Below, in pieces: positions 17,665 to 25,254 of a DNA stretch of 55,125 nt. Each line of letters opens with the position of its first letter. Within the stretch, counting starts at the first letter, position 1. The stretch lies in assembly GCF_003353055.1 (NCBI RefSeq), contig NZ_QKWJ01000037.1, positions 8,517 through 63,641 of the forward strand. The letters run 5' to 3'. The position numbers and the translations under genes were made by a program. Below the pieces are notes generated by a model, which saw only the letters and a program-made list of their open reading frames with translations, ran no database searches and was not told where the DNA came from. This DNA comes from Cupriavidus lacunae. GTDB lineage: Bacteria; Pseudomonadota; Gammaproteobacteria; Burkholderiales; Burkholderiaceae.

Positions 17665-18255
17665 CTACTTGCCTGTGCCGGGCGTTACGGACACCGCCAC
17701 CGCCTCGGTGTAGACGGCCTCGACGCGGTCCCCCTTCTTGATGTTCTTCATCTGGTCCGGGTCTTCGACCATCAGATCGACGATATGGCCCTTCGGGCCC
17801 TTGACCGAAACGGTGCGCGCCTCCTTGTTGACCGCGACGACCTGCGCGGTGGCAGTCACCTCACGTCCAACCATGCCGCCAGGCTTGGCACCGGCTCCGG
17901 CGCGCTGCTCGATCGGCTTTTCCTGCATCGTCGCCGGCCCGCTGCCCTTCTTGAGGCTCACAGTCAGCGCCTCGTTGTACTCCACGGTCACGATGTCGCC
18001 CACGCGCAACTGGTCGAAGTTGCGGGCCTCATCGCCCACGTTCATGTCGACGACCTTTCCGGCCTTCGTCTTGAGCGTGACCTTGCGCGTCGGCGCATCG
18101 ATGGCGGTAATCGTCGCCACGACCTTTGCGGTGCCGGTCGCGGTGACCTTGCCGTCGGTACGCGTCACGTCCGTCTTCACGTCGGGCTGCGCCCAGCCCG
18201 CGGCCGGCACCCAAAGCAGAATTGCGACTGGAATCAAGGCTTTCATGAGCGGCAT
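17665..18255 (-). CDS. Secreted protein with two tandem beta-rich repeats, unknown function
   Basis: A 196-residue exported protein: signal peptide to about residue 23 (ends AAGWAQ). The mature part consists of two copies of a ~58-residue unit. Unit one runs VVATITAIDAPTRKVTLKTK to VEYNEALTVSL; unit two runs VTATAQVVAVNKEARTVSVK to VYTEAVAVSV. Each contains the pattern VVDMNVGDEARNFDQLRVGD or IVDLMVEDPDQMKNIKKGD. The alternating valine pattern suggests small OB- or SH3-like barrels. AGGAGG five bases before the ATG fixes the start. It is a neighbour of another small envelope gene (18286). No known family name is assigned. Confidence 0.75.
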   Translation of the reverse strand: MPLMKALIPVAILLWVPAAGWAQPDVKTDVTRTDGKVTATGTAKVVATITAIDAPTRKVTLKTKAGKVVDMNVGDEARNFDQLRVGDIVTVEYNEALTVSLKKGSGPATMQEKPIEQRAGAGAKPGGMVGREVTATAQVVAVNKEARTVSVKGPKGHIVDLMVEDPDQMKNIKKGDRVEAVYTEAVAVSVTPGTGK

Positions 18256-18285
18256 ATGTCCTCCTTCGGTAATGGGACCTGTGAA

Positions 18286-18759
18286 CTACTTGATCGAATA
18301 CCCGCGTCCTGCCATGCAGGCCCCGTAGGCCCGGTAGTACGTATCCATCGCGCCTTGCGACTGCGCCTGTGCGTTCGCCTGCACGTTGCGCTGGTTCTGG
18401 CGCGCCCGCGAGCCGCCTACCATCGTGCCGGCGACGGCACCCACCGCGGCGCCCTTGCCGGCATCGCCGGTGATGGCGCCGATCACCGCGCCGCCGGCAG
18501 CGCCGCGGGCGGCCCCGCCGACGCGCTCACCGCCGCCGACAGCCGGTCCGCTCGGCGGCGGAGGCGCCGCGGCCACGGCGGCCGGATCAATGCCGGTATT
18601 CGATTTGGCCCACGAGTAGCAGTAGCCGTCGTCCTTCTGCTGCTGAGCGGAGCTCTGTCCCTTGGCGGGATATGCGATCGGCTTGGATTGGGCCATCGCC
18701 CCGATGGCAATGGCCGCGACGGTCAGCCCGAGGACCGGCCCGATGATCGACTTGTACAT
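18286..18759 (-). CDS. Glycine-zipper envelope protein
   Basis: A 157-residue exported protein with a signal peptide (MYKSIIGPVLGLTVAAIAIG, cleaved after AMAQ) and a central glycine-zipper segment, GAARGAAGGAVIGAITGD followed by AGKGAAVGAVAGTMVGG. This is typical of YMGG/OmpA-like proteins that insert in or associate with membranes. Two cysteines flank the zipper (GYCYSW and GACMAGRGYSIK) and may form a disulfide. The start at 18759 follows AAGGAGTGATGCC. The frame is open upstream, but that part is the antisense or remnant region of an efflux adaptor. Confidence 0.75.
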   Translation of the reverse strand: MYKSIIGPVLGLTVAAIAIGAMAQSKPIAYPAKGQSSAQQQKDDGYCYSWAKSNTGIDPAAVAAAPPPPSGPAVGGGERVGGAARGAAGGAVIGAITGDAGKGAAVGAVAGTMVGGSRARQNQRNVQANAQAQSQGAMDTYYRAYGACMAGRGYSIK

Positions 18760-18764
18760 GGCAT

Positions 18765-19137
18765 CACTCCTTGTCACCGTCCAGCGTCGCCTTGAATGGC
18801 TACTGGTCCATGCGGAACAGCACCTGGCCGGCCTTGACCATCGAGCCTTCGGTGCGGAGCCGTTGCTCGAGGAGGCCGTTGACGCGTGCGCGGATTTCAA
18901 CCTGCTGCGAACTCTCCGTCTGCCTGCCGAACTCGAACGTGATCGGCAATCGTGCAGCGCAACCTTGATGAGCCCGACCCCGGTCTTGGGCGACGCGGCC
19001 GGGCCCTTTGCCTTCTGTTTTCCGCATCCCGCAACTGCAAGTGCGGTGAGGAACACCAGCGCATACTGCCTGCCTCTGGACTCCGGTCCGCACGCTCCAG
19101 TCTGTCCGCGGTCACCGGCGCTTCCCGTCATCGGCAT
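18765..19137 (-). pseudogene. RND efflux membrane fusion lipoprotein, 5' remnant
   Basis: The N-terminus of an AcrA/MexA-type adaptor is spread over two frames. The first gives a lipobox (LAVAGC) and ASPKTGVGLIKVALHD. After a one-base shift near 18953 the second gives LPITFEFGRQTESSQQVEIR, ARVNGLLEQRLRTEGSMVKA and GQVLFRMDQ, then an in-frame TAG followed by PFKATLDGDKE. The rest of the gene is missing. The intact counterpart that begins at 54898 has nearly the same core (QTQSSQQVEIRARVNGFLDQR). Frameshift, nonsense codon and truncation together show decay. Confidence 0.85.
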
Positions 19138-19159
19138 CGTTCACTTCACGCCAGCGTCG

Positions 19160-19414
19160 TTAGCTGAACCGCTCCCTCAGCACCAGCGCATTGATCTTGT
19201 GACCGTTCCAGAACACACCGTGAACGCGCGGCACATACTGCCGCAGCGTGGCTTCATCGACGGTTTGGAACGTCAGCGTTACGGACGGCCGCGTACCGTC
19301 ACCCTCCTGGAACTCGATCTCGTCGAAAGCGGGAAAGCCGTATCGCTCCAGGAATTCCTTCACCTGTTCTTCGGTGGTGTCTGGATGGAGGTTGGAAAGC
19401 ATCAAGAGCGCCAT
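19160..19414 (-). CDS. RRM-type small RNA-binding protein
   Basis: An 84-residue protein with the RNA-recognition-motif pattern: RNP2-like LLMLSNL at residues 3-9, helix TTEEQVKEFLERYG, and the RNP1-position strand RPSVTLTFQTVDEATLRQYV. The aromatic residues of classical RNP1 are only partly present. Bacterial single-RRM proteins are thought to bind RNA, often under cold or other stress. A TTGGTCCTTGGTCCAA motif lies 100 bases upstream, matching the ppk2 site. Confidence 0.7.
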   Translation of the reverse strand: MALLMLSNLHPDTTEEQVKEFLERYGFPAFDEIEFQEGDGTRPSVTLTFQTVDEATLRQYVPRVHGVFWNGHKINALVLRERFS

Positions 19415-19513
19415 GATCGGTCCTCGTCACGGAGCCATAGCCATAGCCATACGTACGGCACACGTTGCGGCTCCGTCCTGCTATGAGTGTGTCTCGTTGT
19501 GTCTAAATGGCAA

Positions 19514-19529
19514 TTGGACCAAGGACCAA
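19514..19529 (-). promoter_or_regulatory. Putative operator TTGGTCCTTGGTCCAA upstream of RRM gene
   Basis: On the minus strand this reads TTGGTCCTTGGTCCAA, a 16-mer differing from the ppk2 site at one position and with the same distance (100 bases) to the start codon of the regulated gene. Matching spacing and orientation relative to the gene make chance similarity unlikely, though no statistics were computed. Confidence 0.5.
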
Positions 19530-19550
19530 ACTCCGCGTTTTTCAGAAAAC

Positions 19551-19925
19551 TCAGGCTGACATCACGCTCCGTACCAGTTCGATGAGTTGACTCGTGTTGA
19601 ATGGCTTGCGGAGGTAGCCGATGGCCCCGGCGGAGAGCGCCTTGTCGCGCGCTTCGGGCACATCGTGGGCGGTGATGAAGATGATCGGCAGCGGGATGCC
19701 GGCGAGACGGCGCTGGACTTCCAGGCCATCGACACCAGGCATGCTGACGTCCAGAATCACGCAGCCCGGCAGGTACGCAGGTTGCGACAGGATCTGGTCC
19801 AGGAACGCCGTGCCGCTGGTGAAGGTGTCGACCGTGATGCCGGCAGCACGCAGCAGACGCGATATGGCGCGCGCAACGGACTTGTCATCGTCGACGACCA
19901 CCACAAATTGTCCTGTAGACCCCAT
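19551..19925 (-). CDS. Stand-alone response-regulator receiver protein
   Basis: A 124-residue CheY-like receiver without output domain. The acidic pocket is VVVVDDDKSV, the phospho-acceptor Asp is in CVILDVSMPGVDG (about residue 58), the switch Thr in IIFITAHD and the Lys in GYLRKPFN. It most resembles receivers of FixJ-type regulators. It lies about 100 bases downstream of the fixJ-like gene on the same strand and could act as a phosphate sink or a competitor for the same kinase (inference). Confidence 0.85.
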   Translation of the reverse strand: MGSTGQFVVVVDDDKSVARAISRLLRAAGITVDTFTSGTAFLDQILSQPAYLPGCVILDVSMPGVDGLEVQRRLAGIPLPIIFITAHDVPEARDKALSAGAIGYLRKPFNTSQLIELVRSVMSA

Positions 19926-20005
19926 ATCCGCGCCAGGTTAGACCGCGTAGACCGCAGGGAGGAACCACCTTCCCCAAGGCTACGAAACGCTGGCGTCCTG
20001 TGGTA

Positions 20006-20021
20006 TTGGACGATGGTCCAT
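20006..20021. promoter_or_regulatory. Weaker copy of the TTGGACC-type operator motif
   Basis: TTGGACGATGGTCCAT contains the inverted repeat TGGAC-N4-GTCCA. It lies about 81 bases upstream of the stand-alone receiver gene. It matches the 16-mer at 19514 (plus-strand form) at 12 of 16 positions. Confidence 0.35.
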
Positions 20022-20028
20022 CGCGGTG

Positions 20029-20652
20029 TCAGGCGCGCGCAACAAGCCCCATGCCCATCTTGTCGGCGATTCGAACCAGCGCCGGCAGCGAGTCCACCTC
20101 GAGCTTCTGCATCACATGGGCACGGTGCACTTTGATGGTCTTCTCGACCGTGCCGAGTTCGCTGGCCACCTGCTTGTTGCGCAGGCCCGAAACGATCCAC
20201 GCCAGCACCTCCCGCTCCCTCGGCGTGAGACGCTCCACCTTCTGCTTCAGGAGCCGAAGCTCGGTCTTGCGCGCGAACTGCTCCGTTGCGCGTTCACACG
20301 CCCGTTCGACCGCCCTCAGCAGCAGCTGGTCCTGGACGGGTTTCTCGAGGAAATCCACGGCCCCGGCCTGCATGGCCTGGACGGCGTTGGTCACGTCGGC
20401 ATGCCCGGTCAGAATGACGATCGGAATCCGCTGGCTCAGCGTCTGCTGCAAGGCGATGCCGTCCATTTCTGGCATCTGCAGGTCGATCACCGCGCAGGCC
20501 GGCGCGCCATCGAGATCGACCTCATCAAGGAAGTGCCTGGCGGAATCGAAGATGCTGGTGTGATATCTGTGCGCGCCGAGCATGCGTGCCAGCGCACGTC
20601 GCACGCTGTCGTCGTCATCGACGATACATACCGTTGGCTGCATTGCGTTCAT
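20029..20652 (-). CDS. FixJ-family response regulator (receiver plus LuxR-type HTH)
   Basis: A 207-residue DNA-binding response regulator. Receiver domain residues 7-120: VCIVDDDDSV, phospho-acceptor in CAVIDLQMPEMDG, VILTGHADV, DFLEKPV. C-terminal LuxR-type HTH: LTPREREVLAWIVSGLRNKQ, VASELGTVEKTIKVHRAHVM, QKLEVDSL. This is the FixJ/RoxR-like class that controls low-oxygen genes in many Proteobacteria. It overlaps the kinase gene by 38 bases, so they form one two-component system. It is the best local candidate to recognise the repeated 16-bp motif, but this is not shown. Confidence 0.92.
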   Translation of the reverse strand: MNAMQPTVCIVDDDDSVRRALARMLGAHRYHTSIFDSARHFLDEVDLDGAPACAVIDLQMPEMDGIALQQTLSQRIPIVILTGHADVTNAVQAMQAGAVDFLEKPVQDQLLLRAVERACERATEQFARKTELRLLKQKVERLTPREREVLAWIVSGLRNKQVASELGTVEKTIKVHRAHVMQKLEVDSLPALVRIADKMGMGLVARA

Positions 20653-21574
20653 CGCTCATACCTCCGTGATGGAGCGGATGGATGCCGCGCAGCGCCACGG
20701 GCAATACCGATCCGCGCGGATGTTGCGCCGAGGCGTCCGTGTGCAGGGACAGTTCGAAGGTCATGCCCGTGTCGCTGTTGCGCCTTGCCTTCAAGCTGCC
20801 GCCATTGCGTTCCACGAGTGCTCGGCTGAAGGAAAGCCCCAGGCCCATGCCCTTGGGTTTCGACGAATAGAACGGCCGAAAGATGCGTTCGAGCTGGCCG
20901 GGCTCGACGCCACTGCCGTTGTCGCACACCGAGATGGCAATCATGCCGTCACGCTCCTGCGCAAGGACCGAGACGGTTCGCTCTCCGCTCGCGCGGACCG
21001 ACTCCACGGCATCGAGCCCATTGATCAACAGATTGAGCAGTACGAGCCGGATCTCCATCGGATCGCCGATTGCGCGCGGCAGCGGGCCGTCCACATTGCG
21101 CGATACCGACACACCACGTGCGCGCGCGTTCGCCTCCACAAGGCCGAGCGCCTGCTCGACGACCTCGTCGACATTGAAGTGAATCGACGCGGGCGCTTCG
21201 CCAAGAATCAGCGCCCGCACCCGCCTGACGATCTCGCTCGCGCGCGAGGCGTCGCTGACGATGTCGTCAAGAATCTCGCGCACCTCGGCAAGGTCGCACG
21301 GCCCCGCTGACAGATACTCCCTGGCTGCCTGAGCGTTGCTGGTGATGGCCGTGAGCGGCTGGTTGAGTTCATGCGCGAGGGATCCGGCCAGCTCGTTCAT
21401 GCCGGGAGCCTGGGACAGATGGGCAACCTCCCTGGGACGGTTGTCGGCTCGCATGGCCGCCGCCTGTGGGCCACCGCGCGGCCTGCCTGGCTGTCGACGC
21501 ACCAAGGCAGGCAGCACCGAAGCAGCTGCCACGCCGGTAGAGATGCCAATCACGAGGAAGGACAGCCATCGCAT
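20615..21574 (-). CDS. Sensor histidine kinase (FixL-like core, no PAS domain)
   Basis: A 319-residue kinase with one N-terminal membrane helix (WLSFLVIGISTGVAAASVL) and directly after it the dimerisation/phospho-acceptor domain with H-box GSLAHELNQPLTAITSNAQA (His at about residue 68). The ATPase domain has the N box LVLLNLLINGLDAV, G1 DNGSGVEPG, and F/G2 FRPFYSSKPKGMGLGLS. FixL-type kinases normally carry haem-PAS domains in front of this core; here only a short linker exists, so the input is unknown or supplied by a partner. It is co-encoded with the FixJ-like regulator. Confidence 0.88.
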   Translation of the reverse strand: MRWLSFLVIGISTGVAAASVLPALVRRQPGRPRGGPQAAAMRADNRPREVAHLSQAPGMNELAGSLAHELNQPLTAITSNAQAAREYLSAGPCDLAEVREILDDIVSDASRASEIVRRVRALILGEAPASIHFNVDEVVEQALGLVEANARARGVSVSRNVDGPLPRAIGDPMEIRLVLLNLLINGLDAVESVRASGERTVSVLAQERDGMIAISVCDNGSGVEPGQLERIFRPFYSSKPKGMGLGLSFSRALVERNGGSLKARRNSDTGMTFELSLHTDASAQHPRGSVLPVALRGIHPLHHGGMSDERNAANGMYRR

Positions 21575-21586
21575 GGCAGTTGCCCC

Positions 21587-22156
21587 TCAGATGTCGAGCT
21601 TGCTGATTTTCGTACCTTCCACCGAAAGATTGCCCATGAGGCCGGCATTGGTCAGGACAAAACCGATGACCGGTGCGCGTGCCGTGTTGGTATCCAGCTG
21701 GCCGTTTGCGCCGATGGTGGCGATCGCCACGGACCCATCGACACCGGCGGTCCATCCCTTGCTTTGCTGAAACCCTTTCAGGGCGTCGTCCGTCATGAAC
21801 ATCAAGATCAGCGCCTTGGACTGTGCGCCGGCGAGGAATCCGAAAGACGCGGTAGTCGTGCGGTAGTACCCCACCGACGACCCCGCCACCCGCAATGCCC
21901 CTTCGCCATACTCGGCGCCAACGATGAAGCCGGCCGCGAGAATCTTCGGGAAGGCCAGGATGCCCTTGGCGTCGCGCGAAAGCGCCTGCGCGGAACTGGC
22001 GCTCGCGAAAAGCTTGCTCATCGTGCCATCCACGCCCGCATCGATCTCCCGCCGTTTGGCGGCCGCGTCCGTGTCAGACCCGCCGGTTGTGGTGCAGGCG
22101 GCAATCGCCGGTATCAGTACGATCGAAGGCAATTGAATGAACAGGCGTCGGTTCAT
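21587..22156 (-). CDS. Ysc84/SYLF-domain lipoprotein
   Basis: A 189-residue protein of the bacterial Ysc84 (SYLF, lipid-binding) family. The N-terminus has a lipoprotein-type signal (MNRRLFIQLPSIVLIPAIAAC), so it is probably anchored in the envelope. The SYLF core includes ASSAQALSRDAKGILAFPKI, GAEYGEGALRV, GSSVGYYRTTTASFGFLAGA and the end AGLMGNLSVEGTKISKL. Family members bind phosphoinositides in eukaryotes; bacterial roles are unclear. The ATG at 22156 is preferred over the frame's earlier start at 22195 because it gives the proper signal peptide. Confidence 0.85.
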   Translation of the reverse strand: MNRRLFIQLPSIVLIPAIAACTTTGGSDTDAAAKRREIDAGVDGTMSKLFASASSAQALSRDAKGILAFPKILAAGFIVGAEYGEGALRVAGSSVGYYRTTTASFGFLAGAQSKALILMFMTDDALKGFQQSKGWTAGVDGSVAIATIGANGQLDTNTARAPVIGFVLTNAGLMGNLSVEGTKISKLDI

Positions 22157-22643
22157 GGTAGTTTCCCTGTGGTTGCGGAAAGGCGGGCCCGGCATGGTGG
22201 GCCTGTGGACTAGCGAATCCTCCCGGCCCCGGCAACGCTGGCAAGGTCATGAATTCGCGGCAGGATATGGCTAGGGCGCGCCTTTGCACCCAAGGCGGCC
22301 AGGATGAACTGGACAGCAGGCAGGACAACGGATGACATGACCCCCCTCCTGTTTGCTGGGGATGTCCCGGGAGCGGAAGAGCAACGCATCGCCGTTGCAT
22401 TGCAGGCGAAGTCTGCGCGAGCGCGACTACGTCGCGCGGCAATCCGGCTCGATACGGCGTCCCTGAACGCTTACCCCGACCGACTGCGACAAGTTCAGAC
22501 TCTACATGCCAGCGCTAGGGGGCCGGCTTCGATTGCGCGGATGCCGTCCAGACGAGCAGACTATTCCGCTTTCATTGGTTTCGACGTTTGCTTGTATCAA
22601 GGTAGGTCGGCCCCGTGAGGATTGCAAACGCTACTTTGAGAAG
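22157..22643. other. Gap without recognised gene
   Basis: Between the Ysc84 gene and the terminator of the DUF2950 operon. Short frames exist on the plus strand (from 22304) but lack a recognisable product and a ribosome site. The Ysc84 promoter should lie at the left end. Confidence 0.4.
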
Positions 22644-22676
22644 TAAAAAAAGAGAGGCTCGCGACATCGCGAGCCC
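22644..22676 (-). terminator. Rho-independent terminator of the DUF3300-DUF2950 operon
   Basis: On the minus strand GGCTCGCG-ATG-TCGCGAGCC forms a stem, followed by TCTCTTTTTTT. It lies about 70 bases behind the DUF2950 stop. Confidence 0.8.
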
Positions 22677-22746
22677 TATGTGACCTTTAAGATTCACTGG
22701 CTCCGGAAGCGGAGAGTGCGAAACTCCTGCCCGACAGGACAACGTC

Positions 22747-23667
22747 CTAGGGCGAAGCAGACACCTTGCTCCAGCCGGGCACTGGATCGAACGACTGGAT
22801 GGCGCCGGCCCGGGCGTTGGTATCCCTGCCCAGGTCCCGCTCATAGACCTGTCCCTCGTGATTGACGATAAAGCTCTTGATGCCGGTCTCGCCGTATCGG
22901 ACCGGCCATGCAAGCACGCCGAATCCGCCGAACAGCCGATCATTCACGAGGTAGCTGTACTGACCACCCGGCGCTGCCGGCCCTTGGGATGTCAGCAGCT
23001 TGTACCGGTAGCCGTTATAGCCGTCCGGGCTGATGTTGCGACCGACCGCGCCAAGGAACGCCGCGCCGAGCGGGCTCTCGGGTTCTCCTGGCTGCGTCGG
23101 CCAGTACAGTCCGTCCCGCTTGCCCGGCGAGCTGATGAGATGCGCGGCGTAGACCAGCATCCCGTCACCAGCATGATCGGTGTGCGCATACTCGCGCTGC
23201 GCATCGTAGATGGCCAGCATGGTCTGGATGGTGGACAGCTCGTTCCGGCCGATCCGGCGCAAACGGATTTCGGCGAGCCCCGCCTGCGTATCAAACTGCC
23301 AGCCGCCATGGCGCTTGACCAGCGGTATCGGCATCGTCCAGTCATCGTTTCCGACGGCGATGCGGGCTGTGTTGTCGTCCTGCTGCCGGATCGAATGCGC
23401 CTGGCTCCAGGCGGACAGGAACCTGTAGCGGATGTCCGCGCCGAGCGGTGGAACGAGCCGGCGCGCCGACTGTCCGAGCATCGCATCGATCGCGGCATCG
23501 TTGCTGGAGGCCACCGCATCGCCGAACGCTTTCATCGCGGCTTCGGGGGTGGCGAACGACTGCTGCGCATGCGCCGTCGACGCGGTCGATATGAGGCCGA
23601 GCGTCAGCATGAGCGGCACGGCAGCGGCTGAGATGCTCATTCGCAAGATACGGGTCAATGCGCGCAT
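22747..23667 (-). CDS. DUF2950 family exported protein (copy A)
   Basis: A 306-residue protein of the DUF2950 family, which is exported and of unknown function. Signal peptide MRALTRILRMSISAAAVPLM through AHAQQ. The mature part begins with FATPEAAMKAFGDAVASSND, a pattern also seen in copy B. Conserved blocks include AARRLVPPLGADIRYRFL-type PPLGADIRYRFLSAWSQ, WQFDTQAGLAEIRLRRIGRN, GKRDGLYWPTQPGEPESPLG and GYRYKLLTSQGPAAPGGQYS. The ATG at 23667 follows AAGGGGACATTC; an earlier one at 23685 is less good. It is 33 bases behind DUF3300 copy A, a pairing repeated at 33608-35899. Confidence 0.85.
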   Translation of the reverse strand: MRALTRILRMSISAAAVPLMLTLGLISTASTAHAQQSFATPEAAMKAFGDAVASSNDAAIDAMLGQSARRLVPPLGADIRYRFLSAWSQAHSIRQQDDNTARIAVGNDDWTMPIPLVKRHGGWQFDTQAGLAEIRLRRIGRNELSTIQTMLAIYDAQREYAHTDHAGDGMLVYAAHLISSPGKRDGLYWPTQPGEPESPLGAAFLGAVGRNISPDGYNGYRYKLLTSQGPAAPGGQYSYLVNDRLFGGFGVLAWPVRYGETGIKSFIVNHEGQVYERDLGRDTNARAGAIQSFDPVPGWSKVSASP

Positions 23668-23700
23668 GAATGTCCCCTTCAGCATACCTTGGCGTCGCGT

Positions 23701-25101
23701 TCAACGCCTTCCGCCACCACGACCGCCGCCGCCGCCGCCGCCAAAGCCACCGCCTCCGCGTCCGCCGCCTCCGCCACCACTGAACCCGCCACCGCCACCG
23801 CCACCGCCGCCACGCTGGCCGCCGCTGAATCCGGCCTGGCTGGAGCTGGCGCGGCCGCGATCGAGATCCCGCTGCGCGGTATTGCCGCTGCCGACACCCT
23901 GGAACGCGTTATCACGCCCGCCGCCGCCGTAGCCCCCGCGATTGCCGCCGCCGGCACTGCGATCGCCAACGCCCGCGCTTCGATCGCCGACCCCACCTCG
24001 ATCGGCGCTCGTGCGATCGCCGGCACTGGCACGGTTGCCACCACGCTCTCCGCCTCGATCTCCAGCGCGGTCGCCACCACGCTCTCCGCCTCGATCTCCT
24101 GCGCGGTCGCCCTGTCGATTGCCGGCCCGGTCTCCGGCCCTGTCGCCAGCGCCTTCACGGCCACGGAAATCGTTGCGACGGTCCGCCCCGGCCACGTTGT
24201 TGCCGAACTTCTCGCGCGTGGCGTTATCGCGGTATGCCACACCCTTGCGATGGCTGCCATCGTGCTGCCAGCGATTGCCGTTCTGCACCTTGGTCCGGTC
24301 AAAGTTCCGGTCGATGTTCGCCGCCTTGTTGACGTTGATGTTGACGTCGCCCCCGCCCCAGTTGCAGTTGGAGAAGATGGCGCCCGCGGCGGCCAGGCCA
24401 ACTCCCCAGGCAAATCCCGTCATGAGGGCGCCGCCCGGGTAGTAGGCGGGTGGCGGAGGCCAGTAATACGGCGGATAGGACGGATAGCTCCACCCGCCGT
24501 ACACCACGGTGGGGTTGTACGCCGGCACATAGATCACCTCGGGATTGGCCGGCTCGATACGCACGATGGTCTGCGTCGTACCGCCACCCCCGCTCGCCTG
24601 CGCGGGCGGTTCGACGATGACCTTCTGTTGTTCATTGGATTTCAGGTTGCCGGACTGCTGGGCCTTCGCGCGCAGGCGCTGCACTGCGGCCATGACGTCC
24701 TTCTCCTGCGCCAGGAACGCATCGCCGAGCTTCTGGGTCCAGTCGAGCTTGTCGCTCATCGGCTGCAGCACCTGGGGAAACGCCACCAGCGACTTCACAC
24801 TGACATCCCACGGCTGGCTCTCGACGGCCTTGATCGCCGCATCCCCCTTGACGTTCGGATTGGCCTTGACCCAGCGTGCCGCCTGCACGACCTCCAGCGG
24901 ATAGGTCGATGCCATCAGCGCCTGGGCAAGCACGGAGTCGGGATATAGCGCGATCGGCGCCACCAGGGCTTCGAGCTCCTCAGGTTTGAATGGCGCCGGG
25001 CCGGAACTACCCTGCGCCAGTGTGCTGCCAACGCTTGCCAGGAAGCAAGCTATGATCCATGCTCCGATCCAGCCCAGTCGTCGCATGCTGCAAAGCGTCA
25101 T
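23701..25101 (-). CDS. DUF3300 family exported protein with Arg/Gly-rich tail (copy A)
   Basis: A 466-residue exported protein. Signal peptide to about residue 29 (ends GSTLAQ). The DUF3300 domain (about 38-235) has FKPEELEALVAPIALYPDSV, LAQALMASTYPLEVVQAARW, SLVAFPQVLQPMSDKLDWTQ, and then a Pro/Tyr stretch SYPSYPPYYWPPPPAYYPGG before GFAWGVGLAAAGAIF. From about residue 300 the chain is low-complexity: acidic-basic repeats such as GDRAGDRGGERGG, then a polyglycine/RGG end. Two 36-base tandem repeats encode part of it (24038-24109). AGGAGG before the ATG confirms the start. Function unknown; a secreted, disordered, possibly polymer- or nucleic-acid-binding protein is inference. Confidence 0.85.
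   Translation of the reverse strand: MTLCSMRRLGWIGAWIIACFLASVGSTLAQGSSGPAPFKPEELEALVAPIALYPDSVLAQALMASTYPLEVVQAARWVKANPNVKGDAAIKAVESQPWDVSVKSLVAFPQVLQPMSDKLDWTQKLGDAFLAQEKDVMAAVQRLRAKAQQSGNLKSNEQQKVIVEPPAQASGGGGTTQTIVRIEPANPEVIYVPAYNPTVVYGGWSYPSYPPYYWPPPPAYYPGGALMTGFAWGVGLAAAGAIFSNCNWGGGDVNINVNKAANIDRNFDRTKVQNGNRWQHDGSHRKGVAYRDNATREKFGNNVAGADRRNDFRGREGAGDRAGDRAGNRQGDRAGDRGGERGGDRAGDRGGERGGNRASAGDRTSADRGGVGDRSAGVGDRSAGGGNRGGYGGGGRDNAFQGVGSGNTAQRDLDRGRASSSQAGFSGGQRGGGGGGGGGFSGGGGGGRGGGGFGGGGGGGRGGGRR
24038..24109. repeat. Two tandem 36-bp repeats inside DUF3300 copy A
   Basis: Two units of 36 bases (24038-24073 and 24074-24109) differ at one position. Each begins CCACCACGCTCTCCGCCTCG and ends GCGCGGTCG on the plus strand, and encodes 12 residues of the GDRAGDRGGERGG type on the minus strand. 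The 12-residue period equals that of the unrelated repeat in copy B. Confidence 0.8.
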
Positions 25102-25184
25102 GGCAGCCTCCTAACATTGCATCGGCCTCGCACCCACCGATGCCATCATGGTGATCTTATAGATGCCGCTTCCGCTACCCGCAA

Positions 25185-25200
25185 TGGAACCTTGGTCCAA
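25185..25200 (-). promoter_or_regulatory. Putative operator copy upstream of DUF3300 copy A
   Basis: TGGAACCTTGGTCCAA (plus strand) matches TTGGTCCTTGGTCCAA at 13 of 16 positions. It ends 84 bases before the DUF3300 start on the minus strand. Confidence 0.4.
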
Positions 25201-25254
25201 TACGCGAGCCGGTGGAGCGAAGGTACGCTTGGGCCACCGCCTGGCCCGTGTCAC

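Noticed and set aside
22304..22618. 104-codon plus-strand frame in the gap after the Ysc84 gene
   Set aside because: No ribosome site, no recognisable motif, atypical composition.
23980..24120. CRISPR-like array from repeated 36-bp units
   Set aside because: Units are directly adjacent with no spacers and lie inside a coding sequence in phase with codons.
23689..24948. 419-codon plus-strand frame opposite DUF3300 copy A
   Set aside because: Low-complexity mirror of the Arg/Gly-rich tail; the minus-strand gene has signal peptide, domain and ribosome site.
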